A stretch of 64,000 nt of DNA from Methylogaea oryzae (GTDB lineage: Bacteria; Pseudomonadota; Gammaproteobacteria; Methylococcales; Methylococcaceae): NCBI RefSeq assembly GCF_019669985.1, contig NZ_AP019782.1, forward strand, positions 3,156,001-3,220,000. Reading direction: 5' to 3'. The notes beneath the pieces were generated by a model. The model saw nothing but the letters and a program-made list of their open reading frames with translations. It was not told the DNA's origin and ran no database searches. The translations under genes were made by a program, and so were the position numbers. Shown piece after piece: positions 42,675 to 52,528 of this stretch. How positions within the stretch are numbered: the first letter of the stretch is position 1; every line of letters starts with the position of its first letter.

Positions 42675-43754
42675 ATGCCGCTTAACGCCGCTAAGCCATT
42701 GGAGCAGTCTCCGCCCGCCGGCTTCCTGCCGGACTTCCGGCGATTCGAGGCGCTGTTCCCGCTGCTGCTGCTCACCGAGCTGGCGGCGCTAGTGCTGTCG
42801 CTGTCCGCGGAGCCGACGAACTTCTGGATCGACCTGGGCGGCCGGTCGCTGTTCATGCAGTGGATCGCCCTGGGCAGCGCCATCCTGCTGACCCTGCTGC
42901 ACCGCCCCCTGGCTCGCTTGCCGGACCACTGGAGCGGTCCGCTCGCCTTCCTGCTGGTGCAGGCGGTAGCCCTGCTGACCAACTGGCTGGTCTACCTCGG
43001 CTTGCCGGCGATGGGCTGGTTCTTCGTGCTGGTGCCGGCCGACCAAATCCCCACCGTCCTGGCGCGCAATATGACGGTTAGCGGCATCATCGCCGCCGTG
43101 CTGCTGCGTCACATGACCATCCACGCCCGCTGGCGCAGCCAGATCAAAGCGGAAGCGGAAGCGCGGCTCGACGCCCTGCAAGCGCGCATGAGGCCGCACT
43201 TTCTATTCAACAGCCTCAACACCATCGCCAGCCTGCTGCGTAGCCGGCCGGATCAAGCCGAGGAACTGGTATTGGATCTGGCCGACCTCTTCCGCACCAG
43301 CCTGCGACGAGACCAGCGCTGGACCACCCTGGCCGATGAAACCGCCCTGGCCCGACGCTACCTCAACATCGAACAGCAGCGGCTGGGCGACCGCCTGCGG
43401 GTGGAATGGCGCTTGGATGCGCTGCCTGAAGACGCCCTGCTGCCGCCCCTTAGCCTGCAACCGCTGGTGGAAAACGCCGTGTACCACGGCATAGAGCCCT
43501 TGCCGCAAGGCGGCTGCCTGGAAATAGCCGGCACTCGACGGGGACGGCGCGGCGCGCTACTGTGCCTGACGGTCAGCAACCCCATCGGCCCGGACAAACA
43601 GCGGCGCGACGGCAGCCACCAAGCCCTGGACAACCTTCGGGCGCGCTGGAGCGCCTGCTTCCCCCGTGAGGGGAGCTTGGAACTGGAACAGAGCGGCGGC
43701 GTATTCCACGCGTCCCTGGCTTTCCCGTATTTGAGCCGGGCCGATGACGAATAA
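42675..43754 (+). CDS. LytS/AlgZ-like sensor histidine kinase
   Basis: A 359-residue membrane sensor kinase of the His_kinase (PF06580) type: four hydrophobic segments (about 28-140), then RMRPHFLFNSLNTIASLL with the phosphorylated His, and an ATP-binding end (LPPLSLQPLVENAVYHGIEP, N box). It is paired with the LytTR regulator that starts 21 bp after. In pseudomonads the AlgZ/AlgR pair controls surface and exopolysaccharide genes; the target here is unknown. Confidence 0.9.
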   Translation: MPLNAAKPLEQSPPAGFLPDFRRFEALFPLLLLTELAALVLSLSAEPTNFWIDLGGRSLFMQWIALGSAILLTLLHRPLARLPDHWSGPLAFLLVQAVALLTNWLVYLGLPAMGWFFVLVPADQIPTVLARNMTVSGIIAAVLLRHMTIHARWRSQIKAEAEARLDALQARMRPHFLFNSLNTIASLLRSRPDQAEELVLDLADLFRTSLRRDQRWTTLADETALARRYLNIEQQRLGDRLRVEWRLDALPEDALLPPLSLQPLVENAVYHGIEPLPQGGCLEIAGTRRGRRGALLCLTVSNPIGPDKQRRDGSHQALDNLRARWSACFPREGSLELEQSGGVFHASLAFPYLSRADDE

Positions 43755-43775
43755 CCATGGGAGGCCACGCTACCG

Positions 43776-44537
43776 ATGAGAATCCTCATTGTCGACGACG
43801 AAGCCCCTGCGCGGCGAAGGCTTCAGGACTTGCTGGCGGAAACCGCGCCGGAAGCCGCCGTCGTCGGCGAAGCCGCGGACGGGGCCTCCGCCCTGTTGGC
43901 CTGGGCCGAAACCCGCCCCGACCTGGTCCTGCTGGACATCCGCATGCCGTTGATGGACGGCCTGGAGACGGCGCGGGAGCTGGCGCGCATGGACGAACCG
44001 CCGGCGGTGGTGTTCGTTACCGCCTACGACGAGCACGCGCTGGCGGCGTTCGACTTGAACGCGGTGGACTATCTGCTCAAACCGGTGCGCAAAGAACGAC
44101 TCGCCCTGGCGCTGGGCAAGGCGCGGCGTTTCGGCGCCGAACGCTGGGAACAACTGCAACGCGACCTTCCCGCCGCCCCCCGCAGCCACATCTGCGTGCG
44201 GCAACAGGGCAATCTACGCCTGATTCCCTTGGAGGAAATACGCTGTTTCAGCGCCGACATGAAATACACCACGCTGTACACCGCCAAGGAAGAAGCGCTG
44301 ATCGACGACTCCCTCAAAAGCCTGGAAGAAGAATTCCCCGACCGTTTCCTGCGCGTGCATCGCAACGCCCTGGTAGCTTTGGCGCACATCGTAGCCTTGG
44401 AAAAAAGCCCGGCGGGCACGCTGCGCGTGCGTCTGGCGGGACTGGCCGAACCAGTGGAGGTCAGCCGGCGCCATGCCAGCGCGGCGCGCCAGCGTCTGCG
44501 CCGTTTGGAACACGAAAGAGGCGCGCGAACCCCATGA
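43776..44537 (+). CDS. AlgR/LytR-type response regulator
   Basis: A 253-residue regulator. Receiver domain (1-120): [35 protein letters not shown] with the phospho-Asp, [15 protein letters not shown] and YLLKPV. LytTR DNA-binding domain (about 140-245): [40 protein letters not shown]. Partner of the kinase upstream. The stop overlaps the ATG of the next small gene. Confidence 0.92.
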   Translation: MRILIVDDEAPARRRLQDLLAETAPEAAVVGEAADGASALLAWAETRPDLVLLDIRMPLMDGLETARELARMDEPPAVVFVTAYDEHALAAFDLNAVDYLLKPVRKERLALALGKARRFGAERWEQLQRDLPAAPRSHICVRQQGNLRLIPLEEIRCFSADMKYTTLYTAKEEALIDDSLKSLEEEFPDRFLRVHRNALVALAHIVALEKSPAGTLRVRLAGLAEPVEVSRRHASAARQRLRRLEHERGARTP

Positions 44538-44722
44538 TGCGGTTCGAACTTCTAGTCGCGCTGTTTTTTATCTCCCTCGTCGATGCGGTGGTGCCGCTGC
44601 CCATATTCGGCTTCATCGCTTTATACATCGTGCTAAAACGCCCGCCGTGGTTCCTGCGGCTCGTGCTGAAGATATACCGCCGCGGCCCCCAGGGCAGGAA
44701 GCTGGCGAAAAAAGACCATTGA
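44534..44722 (+). CDS. Small two-TM protein after algR-like gene
   Basis: A 62-residue protein: two hydrophobic stretches (about 5-22 [18 protein letters not shown] and 24-35) and a basic C-terminus ([17 protein letters not shown]). The ATG overlaps the regulator's TGA (ATGA), so it is coupled to the two-component operon. Unknown, probably membrane-bound. Confidence 0.6.
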   Translation: MMRFELLVALFFISLVDAVVPLPIFGFIALYIVLKRPPWFLRLVLKIYRRGPQGRKLAKKDH

Positions 44723-44724
44723 TA

Positions 44725-44730
44725 TATAAT
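44725..44730 (+). promoter_or_regulatory. -10 box of metK
   Basis: TATAAT about 97 bp before the metK GTG. No SAM riboswitch-like structure is evident in between. Confidence 0.4.
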
Positions 44731-44826
44731 TGCGCGGTTTTCAATCGTTTTCCCAGGGCGCTCGCCCGCATCGACGACGATTCCCGAAATTCCAAATTTA
44801 CCGCACTAGTAAAAGGGTTCCCAACA

Positions 44827-45987
44827 GTGAGCAGAAATTACATCTTCACTTCCGAATCGGTGTCAGAAGGCCATCCGGACAAAATGGCCGACCAGATTTC
44901 CGACGCTGTGTTGGACGCGCTGCTGGCGCAGGACCCCAAGTCCCGCGTGGCCTGCGAAACCCTGGTGAAAACCGGCATGGTGGTATTGGCGGGTGAAATC
45001 ACCACCAACGCCTGGGTGGACATGGAAGCGCTGGTGCGCGGCGTGGTGAAGGATATCGGCTACGACGACCCGGCCATCGGTTTCGACTCGGAAACCTGCG
45101 CCGTCATGGTCGCCCTGGGCAAGCAGTCCGCCGACATCGCCATGGGCGTGGACGAATCGGCCAGCCACGAACAAGGCGCCGGCGACCAAGGCCTGATGTT
45201 CGGCTACGCCACCAACGAAACCGACGTGCTGATGCCGGCTCCCATCACCTACGCCCACCGCTTGGTGGAACGCCAGGCCGAAGTGCGCAAGAGCAAAATG
45301 CTGTCCTGGCTGCGCCCGGACGCCAAGAGCCAGGTGACCCTGCGCTACGAGAACGACAAGCCGGTGGCGGTGGACGCCGTGGTGCTGTCCACCCAGCACT
45401 CGCCGGACGTGCCCTACAAGACCCTGCAGGAAGCGGTGATGGACGAAATCATCCTGCACGTGCTGCCGAAGGAATGGATCCACAAGGACACCAAATTCCA
45501 CATCAACCCCACCGGCCAGTTCGTCATCGGCGGCCCGGTCGGCGACTGCGGCTTGACCGGCCGTAAGATCATCGTCGACACCTACGGCGGCATGGGCCGT
45601 CACGGCGGCGGCGCTTTCAGCGGCAAGGATCCGTCCAAAGTAGACCGTTCCGCCGCCTACGCCGGCCGCTACGTGGCGAAGAACATCGTCGCCGCCGGCC
45701 TGGCCGACCGTTGCGAAATCCAGATTTCCTACGCCATCGGCGTGGCCGAACCCACCTCCATCGAAGTGGACACCTTCGGCACCGGCCGCATCGCCGAGGA
45801 ACGCATCGTGCAACTGGTGCGCGAGCACTTCGACCTGCGCCCGAAAGGCCTGATCGCCGCCCTGGACCTGCTGCGCCCCATCTATCGTCCGACTGCCTCC
45901 TACGGCCACTTCGGCCGCGTCGGCGACAACTTCACCTGGGAACGCACCGATAAAGCGGCCGCCCTGCGCGCCGCGGCTGGGCTGTAA
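44827..45987 (+). CDS. metK: S-adenosylmethionine synthetase
   Basis: A 386-residue cytosolic enzyme forming S-adenosylmethionine from methionine and ATP. GTG at 44827 is chosen because the family starts with the segment (V)[18 protein letters not shown]. Also seen: [16 protein letters not shown], and the P-loop-like [19 protein letters not shown]. Length matches E. coli MetK (384). It starts a SAM-cycle block with ahcY, metF and bioA. Confidence 0.97.
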   Translation: MSRNYIFTSESVSEGHPDKMADQISDAVLDALLAQDPKSRVACETLVKTGMVVLAGEITTNAWVDMEALVRGVVKDIGYDDPAIGFDSETCAVMVALGKQSADIAMGVDESASHEQGAGDQGLMFGYATNETDVLMPAPITYAHRLVERQAEVRKSKMLSWLRPDAKSQVTLRYENDKPVAVDAVVLSTQHSPDVPYKTLQEAVMDEIILHVLPKEWIHKDTKFHINPTGQFVIGGPVGDCGLTGRKIIVDTYGGMGRHGGGAFSGKDPSKVDRSAAYAGRYVAKNIVAAGLADRCEIQISYAIGVAEPTSIEVDTFGTGRIAEERIVQLVREHFDLRPKGLIAALDLLRPIYRPTASYGHFGRVGDNFTWERTDKAAALRAAAGL

Positions 45988-46117
45988 GCTGACAAGTCCG
46001 GCAATCCGCCGTTCCACTGGCAGTGGAAAGCGCTCCAACGCGCTTTCCGCTTTCGGCCGCACAGAAAAACCGTGCCGACCGCTCAAGAAAACCATGCCTA
46101 GCTAAATTCACGCCGTG

Positions 46118-46194
46118 CCGCCGAGGGGCGCTGCAACCCCGAAAACTACGGGGCCAGGCTCGGTGGCAAGCGTTTCATCAACGCAACGGCGCCC
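46118..46194 (+). promoter_or_regulatory. SAH riboswitch
   Basis: The leader of ahcY contains CCGAGGGGCGCTGCAACCCC, a GGGGC/CCCCG stem, CCAGGCTCGG and a final CAACGGCGCCC. The CGAGG...GCGCUGCAAC core with later GGCUCGG and the pseudoknot partner is the S-adenosylhomocysteine riboswitch (RF01057 type). SAH binding is known to switch on ahcY. It ends 25 bp before the ATG, so ribosome-binding-site access is the likely mechanism. Confidence 0.88.
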
Positions 46195-46219
46195 GTTCAT
46201 TCTCTTGGAGACCACTCGA

Positions 46220-47611
46220 ATGAACGACTACAAAGTCGCAGACATGTCCCTGGCCGATTGGGGCCGCAAGGAAATCCGCATCGCCGAAACGGAGATGCCG
46301 GGCCTGATGGCCACCCGCGAGGAGTACAAAGCCAGCCAGCCGCTGAAAGGCGCTCGCATTTCCGGCTCCTTGCACATGACCATCCAGACCGCCGTGCTGA
46401 TCGAAACCCTGGTGGCGCTGGGCGCCGAGGTACGCTGGGCTTCCTGCAACATCTTCTCCACCCAGGACCACGCCGCCGCCGCCATCGCCGCCGCCGGCAT
46501 CCCGGTGTTCGCCTACAAGGGCGAAACCCTGGAAGAGTACTGGGAATATACCCACCGCATCCTGGAATGGCCGGGCGACGCCGGCCCCAACATGATCCTG
46601 GACGACGGCGGCGACGCCACCGTGCTGGTGACCCTGGGTTCCCGCGCGGAAAAAGACCCGTCCCTGCTGGACAACCCTACCTGCGAAGAAGAGGAAGTAT
46701 TGTTCGCTTCCATCAAGAAGACCCTGGCCGCCAAGCCGGGCTGGTATTCGAAAATGCAGGCGGGCATCAAGGGCGTCACCGAGGAAACCACCACGGGCGT
46801 GCACCGCTTGTACACCATGCAGGCCGAAGGCCGCTTGCCGTTCCCGGCCATCAACGTCAACGACTCGGTTACCAAGTCCAAGTTCGACAACCTGTACGGC
46901 TGCCGTGAGTCCTTGGTGGACGGCATCAAGCGCGCCACCGACGTGATGATCGCCGGCAAGATCGCCGTGGTGTTGGGCTACGGCGATGTGGGCAAGGGCT
47001 GCGCCCAGTCCCTGCGCGGCCTCGGCGCCACCGTGTGGGTCACCGAAATCGACCCGATCTGCGCCCTGCAGGCGGCGATGGAAGGCTACCGCGTGGTGAC
47101 CATGGACGACGCCTGCGACCAGGCCGACATCTTCGTCACCGCCACCGGCAACGTGGGCGTCATCACCCACGACCACATGGTGAAGATGAAAGACCAGTCC
47201 ATCGTCTGCAACATCGGCCACTTCGACTCGGAAATCGAAGTCGCCGCCATGAAGCAGTACACCTGGGAAAACATCAAGCCGCAGGTGGACCACATCATCC
47301 TGCCCAACGGCCGCCGCATCATCCTGCTGGCGGAAGGCCGCTTGGTGAACCTGGGCTGCGCCACCGGCCACCCGTCCTTCGTGATGTCCAACAGCTTCAC
47401 CAACCAGACTCTGGCGCAGATCGAGCTGTTCTGCCACGGCGACAAGTACAAGAACGAAGTGTACGTGTTGCCCAAGCACCTGGACGAAAAAGTGGCCCGT
47501 TTGCACCTGGGCAAAATCGGCGCGAACCTGACTGTGCTGTCCGACGAACAGGCCGCCTACATCGGCGTGCCCAAGAACGGCCCCTACAAGCCGAACCACT
47601 ACCGCTATTGA
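46220..47611 (+). CDS. ahcY: S-adenosylhomocysteine hydrolase
   Basis: A 463-residue NAD-dependent enzyme hydrolysing S-adenosylhomocysteine to adenosine and homocysteine. Seen: [35 protein letters not shown], the NAD-binding [17 protein letters not shown] and [23 protein letters not shown] at 46220 follows TTGGAGA. The frame continues upstream through the riboswitch to 46115, but that part is leader. A terminator follows at 47635. Confidence 0.97.
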   Translation: MNDYKVADMSLADWGRKEIRIAETEMPGLMATREEYKASQPLKGARISGSLHMTIQTAVLIETLVALGAEVRWASCNIFSTQDHAAAAIAAAGIPVFAYKGETLEEYWEYTHRILEWPGDAGPNMILDDGGDATVLVTLGSRAEKDPSLLDNPTCEEEEVLFASIKKTLAAKPGWYSKMQAGIKGVTEETTTGVHRLYTMQAEGRLPFPAINVNDSVTKSKFDNLYGCRESLVDGIKRATDVMIAGKIAVVLGYGDVGKGCAQSLRGLGATVWVTEIDPICALQAAMEGYRVVTMDDACDQADIFVTATGNVGVITHDHMVKMKDQSIVCNIGHFDSEIEVAAMKQYTWENIKPQVDHIILPNGRRIILLAEGRLVNLGCATGHPSFVMSNSFTNQTLAQIELFCHGDKYKNEVYVLPKHLDEKVARLHLGKIGANLTVLSDEQAAYIGVPKNGPYKPNHYRY

Positions 47612-47634
47612 TCCGCGGTTAGAGCCGGAAAGAG

Positions 47635-47658
47635 AAAGGGGCCGCAAGGCCCCTTTTT
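47635..47658 (+). terminator. Terminator of ahcY
   Basis: AAAGGGGCC-GCAA-GGCCCCTTT followed by TT. The next 165 bp hold a REP-like GGGACGCAATGC...CCATCCGGG stretch. Confidence 0.85.
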
Positions 47659-47823
47659 CATGGGCGCGGCAGATGTGGCGCGGATGGGACGCAATGCAAT
47701 CCGGGTAGGCAATACCCCACGCCGAATTCCGCTTTGCTCCATCCGGGCTACGGCGGTGCCGTTTTCGCGCTACAGTAGGCGCAAGAATTCCCCCTCCTCG
47801 AAGGACCGCATCGGAAAAGGACC

Positions 47824-48591
47824 ATGTTCAAAAAAATCCGCGTCACGATTTTATTGTTGATCCTGGTAGTGGTCGCCACCGAACGCTGGCGCGCCTATCA
47901 CCGCACCGATTGGACCATGGGGCTGGACGTAGCCGTCTATCCCATCAACGGCGACAACAGCCAGGAGGCCGCGGCCTATATCCAGACCCTGCAAGACGCG
48001 GACTTCGACGACATCGAGGAGTTTTTCCAAGAAGAAGCCAAGCGCTACGGCAAGGGCATGTTCCGCCCCATCACCCTGTTCCTCGGCCCGACCGTGAGCG
48101 AACTGCCGCCCGCGCCGCCCGGCCAGGGCCGCAGCAAGCTGGATATCATGCTGTGGAGCCTCAAGTTCCGCTGGTGGGCCTGGCGGCACGGCGATGCGCC
48201 GGGCCTCAAGCCCCACGTCAAGCTGTTCCTGGTTTACGTGGACCCGACCCAACGGGAAGTGGTGGAAAACTCCTTCGCCCTGCGCGAATCCATGGCTGGC
48301 ACCGCCAACCTGTACGGTATCCGCAAGCAGCACAAGCAAAACGCCGTCATCATCGCCCACGAACTGCTGCACACCCTGGGCGCCACGGACAAATACGACC
48401 CCGTCGGCAACTATCCCCGCTATCCGGAAGGGTTCGCCGAGCCCGACGCCAACCCGCGCCTGCCGCAGCAATGGGCCGAACTGATGGCGGGCCGCACCCC
48501 GGTCAGCGCCGACCATGCCACCATCCCCGCCTCCCTGCAGAAAGTGCTAATCGGCGCCAAAACCGCCGAGGAAATCGGCTGGCTCAAGTGA
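47824..48591 (+). CDS. Membrane-anchored HExxH protein (putative metalloprotease)
   Basis: A 255-residue protein with one N-terminal membrane segment (about 5-20, IRVTILLLILVVVATE) and a periplasmic domain with AVIIAHELLHTLGATDKYD, a zinc-type HExxHxxG...D motif, at about 176-194. I do not recognise the family beyond this; the motif spacing resembles metzincin-like proteases without the third His being certain. It stands between ahcY and metF on the same strand but after a terminator, so it is its own unit. It has no clear signal for cleavage. Confidence 0.7.
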   Translation: MFKKIRVTILLLILVVVATERWRAYHRTDWTMGLDVAVYPINGDNSQEAAAYIQTLQDADFDDIEEFFQEEAKRYGKGMFRPITLFLGPTVSELPPAPPGQGRSKLDIMLWSLKFRWWAWRHGDAPGLKPHVKLFLVYVDPTQREVVENSFALRESMAGTANLYGIRKQHKQNAVIIAHELLHTLGATDKYDPVGNYPRYPEGFAEPDANPRLPQQWAELMAGRTPVSADHATIPASLQKVLIGAKTAEEIGWLK

Positions 48592-48708
48592 TTGGGATGG
48601 CGGGGCGAAAATCGCCAGGATGGCAATTTTTAGCCGTCCCCATAAAATAACCGCCTTACGCCATGCCGCCCTCCGGGCATCGGCCCACCCGCCCCAAGGA
48701 CATTGCCC

Positions 48709-49551
48709 GTGAACCACAAGTTCAGTTTCGAATTTTTCCCCCCGCGCGACGACGAAGCGGCGGCCAGACTGCGCCAGACTTACCAGCGCCTCGCCGCCCT
48801 CAAGCCGGAATTTTTCTCGGTCACGTTCGGCGCGGGCGGCTCCACCCAGGAAAAAACCGTCGAAACGGTGTGCGACATACTCCAACACACCGGCATCGAA
48901 GCCGCGCCGCACCTGTCCTGCATCGGCTCGCGCCGGGACGGCATCCGCGCCATCCTGGACGATTACCGGCAAAAAGGCGTGAAACGCATCGTCGCCCTGC
49001 GCGGCGACCTGCCCTCCGGCATGCTGGCCACCGGCGAGTTCCGCTATGCCAACGAACTGGTGGAATTCATCCGGCGGGAAACCGGCGACCATTTCCACAT
49101 CGAAGTCGCGGCTTATCCCGAAGTGCATCCGCAAGCGGCCAACGCCGAAACGGACCTCCTCAATTTCAAGCGCAAGGTGGACGCCGGCGCCGACGAAGCC
49201 CTGACCCAATACTTCTACAACGCCGACGCCTATTTCAACTTCGTCGAGCGGGCGCACAAGGCGGGCGTCGACATTCCCATCATGCCGGGCATCATGCCCA
49301 TCACCAACTACTCGCAGCTGGCGCGCTTCTCCGAAGCCTGTGGCGCGGAAATCCCCCGCTGGGTGCGCAAGCAACTGGAATGCTACGGCGACGACCGCGA
49401 CGCCATCCGCGCCTTCGGCCTGGAAGTGGTGAGCGACCTGTGCCGGCGCCTGTTGGAAGGCGGCGTGCCGGGCCTGCACTTCTACACCATGAACCAGGCG
49501 GACACCATGCTGGCCCTCTGGAAAAACCTGGGACTGCCCGCCCCGCAGTAA
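48709..49551 (+). CDS. metF: Methylenetetrahydrofolate reductase
   Basis: A 280-residue flavoprotein reducing methylenetetrahydrofolate to methyltetrahydrofolate for methionine synthesis. Seen: FSFEFFPPRDDEAAARLRQT, SVTFGAGGSTQEKTVETV, LRGDLP, TQYFYNADAYFNFV and PGIMPITNYSQL. The start is set at GTG 48709, 8 bases after AAGGA; the TTG at 48703 is too close to that site. Slightly shorter than E. coli MetF (296). bioA follows after 4 bp. Confidence 0.96.
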   Translation: MNHKFSFEFFPPRDDEAAARLRQTYQRLAALKPEFFSVTFGAGGSTQEKTVETVCDILQHTGIEAAPHLSCIGSRRDGIRAILDDYRQKGVKRIVALRGDLPSGMLATGEFRYANELVEFIRRETGDHFHIEVAAYPEVHPQAANAETDLLNFKRKVDAGADEALTQYFYNADAYFNFVERAHKAGVDIPIMPGIMPITNYSQLARFSEACGAEIPRWVRKQLECYGDDRDAIRAFGLEVVSDLCRRLLEGGVPGLHFYTMNQADTMLALWKNLGLPAPQ

Positions 49552-49555
49552 GGCC

Positions 49556-51001
49556 ATGGACAACCGGCGGTGGATGGAGCGGGATGTGCGGGTGCTGTGG
49601 CACCCCTGCACCCAGATGAAAGACCACGAACAACTGCCGCTGATTCCCATCCGCCGCGGCCGGGGCGCCTGGCTGGAAGACTTCGACGGCAAGCGCTACC
49701 TGGACGCCGTCAGCTCCTGGTGGGTCAACCTGTTCGGCCACAGCCACCCCGACATCAACGCCGCCCTCAAAGACCAGGTAGACAACCTGGAGCACGTCAT
49801 ATTTGGCGGCTTCAGCCACCAGCCCGGCATCGAACTGGCCGAGCGCCTCACCCGACTCGCCCCCAGCGGCCTGACCCGCTGCTTCTACGCCGACAACGGC
49901 TCCGCCGCCGTGGAAGTGGCGCTGAAAATGAGCTTCCACTACTGGCGCAACACGGGTAAGCCGCAGAAGACGCGCTACATCACGTTGAGCAACAGCTACC
50001 ACGGCGAAACCCTCGGCGCCCTGGCGGTGGGCGATGTGGCCCTATACAAGGAAACCTACCGGCCGCTGCTGATGGACGTCATCACCGTCCCCGGCCCGGA
50101 CTGCTATCACCGAGAGGCAGGCGAAAGCTGGGAAGCCTATTCCCGCCGCGCCTTCACCCACATGGAACAAGCCCTGGAACGGCACGCCCAGGAGGTGTGC
50201 GCCGTCATTGTCGAACCCCTGGTGCAGTGCGCCGGCGCCATGCGCATGTACCACCCGGTCTATTTGACGCTCTTGCGCCAAGCCTGCAATCGCCACGGCG
50301 TGCACCTGATCGCCGACGAAATCGCCGTCGGCTTCGGCCGCACCGGCACCCTGTTCGCCTGCGAACAAGCCGGCATCGCGCCGGACTTCATGTGTTTGTC
50401 CAAGGGATTGACCGGGGGTTATTTGCCCCTGGCGGCGGTGCTGACGCGGGAGGTGATCTACCAGGCCTTCTACGACGACTACGCCACATTAAAGGCGTTC
50501 CTGCACTCCCACAGCTACACCGGCAACCCCCTCGCCTGCCGCGCGGCGCTGGCGACGCTGGATTTGTTTGAATTCCAACTCACGGACAGACCGCCGGAGC
50601 CCCCTCTCCCTCAGGGAGAGGGCAGGGTGAGGGAGTTAAAGGAAGCGTCGGCAACCATGGCGCATCCAACGTCCAACGTATTAAGCAACAACCGCCACTT
50701 GTCCCGCTGCATGGCGGAAGCCGCCGCGCCTTTGCAAGACCACCCCCACGTCGCCGAAATCCGCCAAACCGGCATGATCCTCGCCATCGAGCTGGTCAAG
50801 GACAAGGCGACCAAAGAGCCTTACCCTTGGCAGGAGCGCCGCGGCTTAACCGTCTACCGCCATGGCCTGGAACGCGGCGTGCTGCTGCGCCCCTTGGGCA
50901 ACGTCGTCTACTTCATGCCGCCCTATATCGTCACTCCCGACGAAATCCGCCTTATGGCCGAAGTGGCGATGGAAGGCATCGAATCGGCAACAGCCGACTA
51001 G
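49556..51001 (+). CDS. bioA: Adenosylmethionine-8-amino-7-oxononanoate aminotransferase
   Basis: A 481-residue PLP enzyme of biotin synthesis that uses SAM as amino donor. Seen: LWHPCTQMKDHEQLPLIPIR, SSWWVNLFGHSHPDINAAL, DNGSAAVEVALKMSFHYWRN, and the PLP lysine in LSKGLTGGYLPLA (about 283). A block of roughly 30 residues (about 344-374, with PLPQGEGRVRELKE) comes from a palindromic repeat at 50602 and lies after the ATLDLFE helix, where relatives run straight into NNR. Total length exceeds E. coli BioA (429). The frame stays open; folding effect unknown. Confidence 0.95.
   Translation: MDNRRWMERDVRVLWHPCTQMKDHEQLPLIPIRRGRGAWLEDFDGKRYLDAVSSWWVNLFGHSHPDINAALKDQVDNLEHVIFGGFSHQPGIELAERLTRLAPSGLTRCFYADNGSAAVEVALKMSFHYWRNTGKPQKTRYITLSNSYHGETLGALAVGDVALYKETYRPLLMDVITVPGPDCYHREAGESWEAYSRRAFTHMEQALERHAQEVCAVIVEPLVQCAGAMRMYHPVYLTLLRQACNRHGVHLIADEIAVGFGRTGTLFACEQAGIAPDFMCLSKGLTGGYLPLAAVLTREVIYQAFYDDYATLKAFLHSHSYTGNPLACRAALATLDLFEFQLTDRPPEPPLPQGEGRVRELKEASATMAHPTSNVLSNNRHLSRCMAEAAAPLQDHPHVAEIRQTGMILAIELVKDKATKEPYPWQERRGLTVYRHGLERGVLLRPLGNVVYFMPPYIVTPDEIRLMAEVAMEGIESATAD
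50602..50622. repeat. Palindromic repeat inside bioA
   Basis: CCCTCTCCC-TCA-GGGAGAGGG followed by CAGGGTGAGGGA. Identical core to 2695-2715 in the Hsp70 gene, here on the opposite coding orientation (read as PLPQGEG). Confidence 0.88.
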
Positions 51002-51061
51002 CCGGAACCAAGAAACAAAACCTAGGGCAAGGTACGTGACGTCCGCCGTGCAAGACGCTGT

Positions 51062-52216
51062 TCAAGCTTGATTGCAATTCAGCAAATACTGACGGACAAC
51101 CCGGTTAGGGGCGCGCCGCCATGCCGAAATTCTTTTCCCGATGGCGTTTTTAAGACCGGCTTCTGAAATCGCGCGAGCCGCCGCAACGGCAATACGCACC
51201 GGATGAGAAAAACCCGCCGGAAACATAATAAATTCCGGCTCCATCCAGCTCGGCGCGAATTTTTCCTTAAAACACCGCACGCCCTTGAAATTGTAAACCG
51301 ATTCCATATGGCCACAGGCCAGCGGGAACAGCTTTTTGGCGAATCGATAATCGCCACGGCTAACCGGCTCGCCCAGGTCCAAATAGGCGGCCAACATCGT
51401 TCCGAGCGTAGCGATCTTAGAGCCGGAGCGGGCCAGCGCGGCCATCCCCTCGACGACTAAAAGCTCCGAAGTGCCCTTCGGTGCGGCGGGATGACGAATC
51501 ACGTCCTCCAGATACCAACCGCTCCGGACAGGCATAGGACTGGCCACCAGCAGCCCGACCGCTTTTCCTTCCGGAGTCCTGGCCAAAAAGTACCGCTTGC
51601 GGTCGCTGAAACGCAGGGGATCGAGGGAAAAAAGCCAGCCGAATTCTATCGACCGGCGAGTATCCAACCAGCCATTACACAGCTCCGATAATTCGGCTTT
51701 CGAAATATCGCCCCCACGCAGTTCCTCGACCGCGACGCCGGCACGAATGGATTGGTTCACCCTTTCCCGCACCTTTTTCGCCTCACTGCCTTTAGTGCTC
51801 CACGCCTGCAAATCGAAATACGGAGATGCCCCTATAGACACCGCGTCCATGTCGAGATATTCGGCGCCCTGCGCAAGCCGCATAGTCGCCGGAACAAAAC
51901 TGACGATTTTACCCCGAGCATTCGCCACGTTCATGAAACGCTTGGCAACATCCTGAACATGACTTTCGGATGCTAAAGGGTCGCTAGCCAACCAGACATT
52001 CCCGACCTCCAGATAACTAATGGCGCCGCGTTGTTTCGAATCGATCCAGCCCCACGAGTTCGGCAAAATACCGATCAGTCCATGCGGGCTATACCCAAAA
52101 CGGTTATGAAGCTCTAAAAAGTAATCTTGACGATACGGATCGCCAGCCGATAATTGAAAAGGTTCGGATGAATTTATATTGAGGCTTTCATTCAGGCGGG
52201 GCATTTGATTTCGCAA
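51062..52216 (-). CDS. DUF2156 / phosphatidylglycerol lysyltransferase C-terminal-type protein
   Basis: A 384-residue protein of the GNAT-like LPG_synthase_C (DUF2156) type: GLIGILPNSWGWIDSKQRGA, KKVRERVNQSIRAGVAVEEL, FLARTPEGKAVGLLVASP, and LGEPVSRGDYRFAKKLFPLA. Enzymes of the family transfer amino acids from tRNA to lipids, but this one has no membrane part, so the acceptor is unknown. It is AT-richer than its neighbours and opposes bioA, whose stop is 60 bp away. Confidence 0.75.
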   Translation of the reverse strand: MRNQMPRLNESLNINSSEPFQLSAGDPYRQDYFLELHNRFGYSPHGLIGILPNSWGWIDSKQRGAISYLEVGNVWLASDPLASESHVQDVAKRFMNVANARGKIVSFVPATMRLAQGAEYLDMDAVSIGASPYFDLQAWSTKGSEAKKVRERVNQSIRAGVAVEELRGGDISKAELSELCNGWLDTRRSIEFGWLFSLDPLRFSDRKRYFLARTPEGKAVGLLVASPMPVRSGWYLEDVIRHPAAPKGTSELLVVEGMAALARSGSKIATLGTMLAAYLDLGEPVSRGDYRFAKKLFPLACGHMESVYNFKGVRCFKEKFAPSWMEPEFIMFPAGFSHPVRIAVAAARAISEAGLKNAIGKRISAWRRAPNRVVRQYLLNCNQA

Positions 52217-52528
52217 AATATCTCGTTGCTTCTCGATGACGACTCAGCATTCGGCGGCGGGGAGAAACGGCAGGAATGACAATGCAGTGCTTTGTGTGTG
52301 GGAGCATTAGTATTGACACCCCTTCCTTAACAAACGGTGAACGGCGCACAATTCCATTTCCGACAACGACGCAACCACGTCGGCAACCGGCGAGGCGGCA
52401 GTAATCCGGCGAACGGTAGACCACGAAGAGGCCGCGTCCCGAGCGTTGGCGGCGACCGCTGAGACAGGCGCGCAAACGCGCTATGCCCTCGAGGCATGAC
52501 GTGGTAACGGCATCAATAGAAGGAATAC
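52217..52528. other. 312-bp gap without recognisable gene
   Basis: Low-complexity GC-rich stretch between the DUF2156 and GDPD genes. No frame with protein-like codon use, no clear terminator or repeat; possibly degraded sequence. Confidence 0.5.

Noticed and set aside
43757-44533. One long gene covering algR and the small membrane protein
   Set aside because: Upstream of 44534 the frame is an Arg/Gly-rich shadow of the response regulator; only the part from 44534 is plausible.
44723-44826. SAM riboswitch before metK
   Set aside because: I see a -10 box but no aptamer-like conserved stems in this 104-bp leader.
46115-46219. Longer ahcY from 46115
   Set aside because: The added 35 codons are the riboswitch; the ATG at 46220 has a ribosome-binding site and matches the family start.
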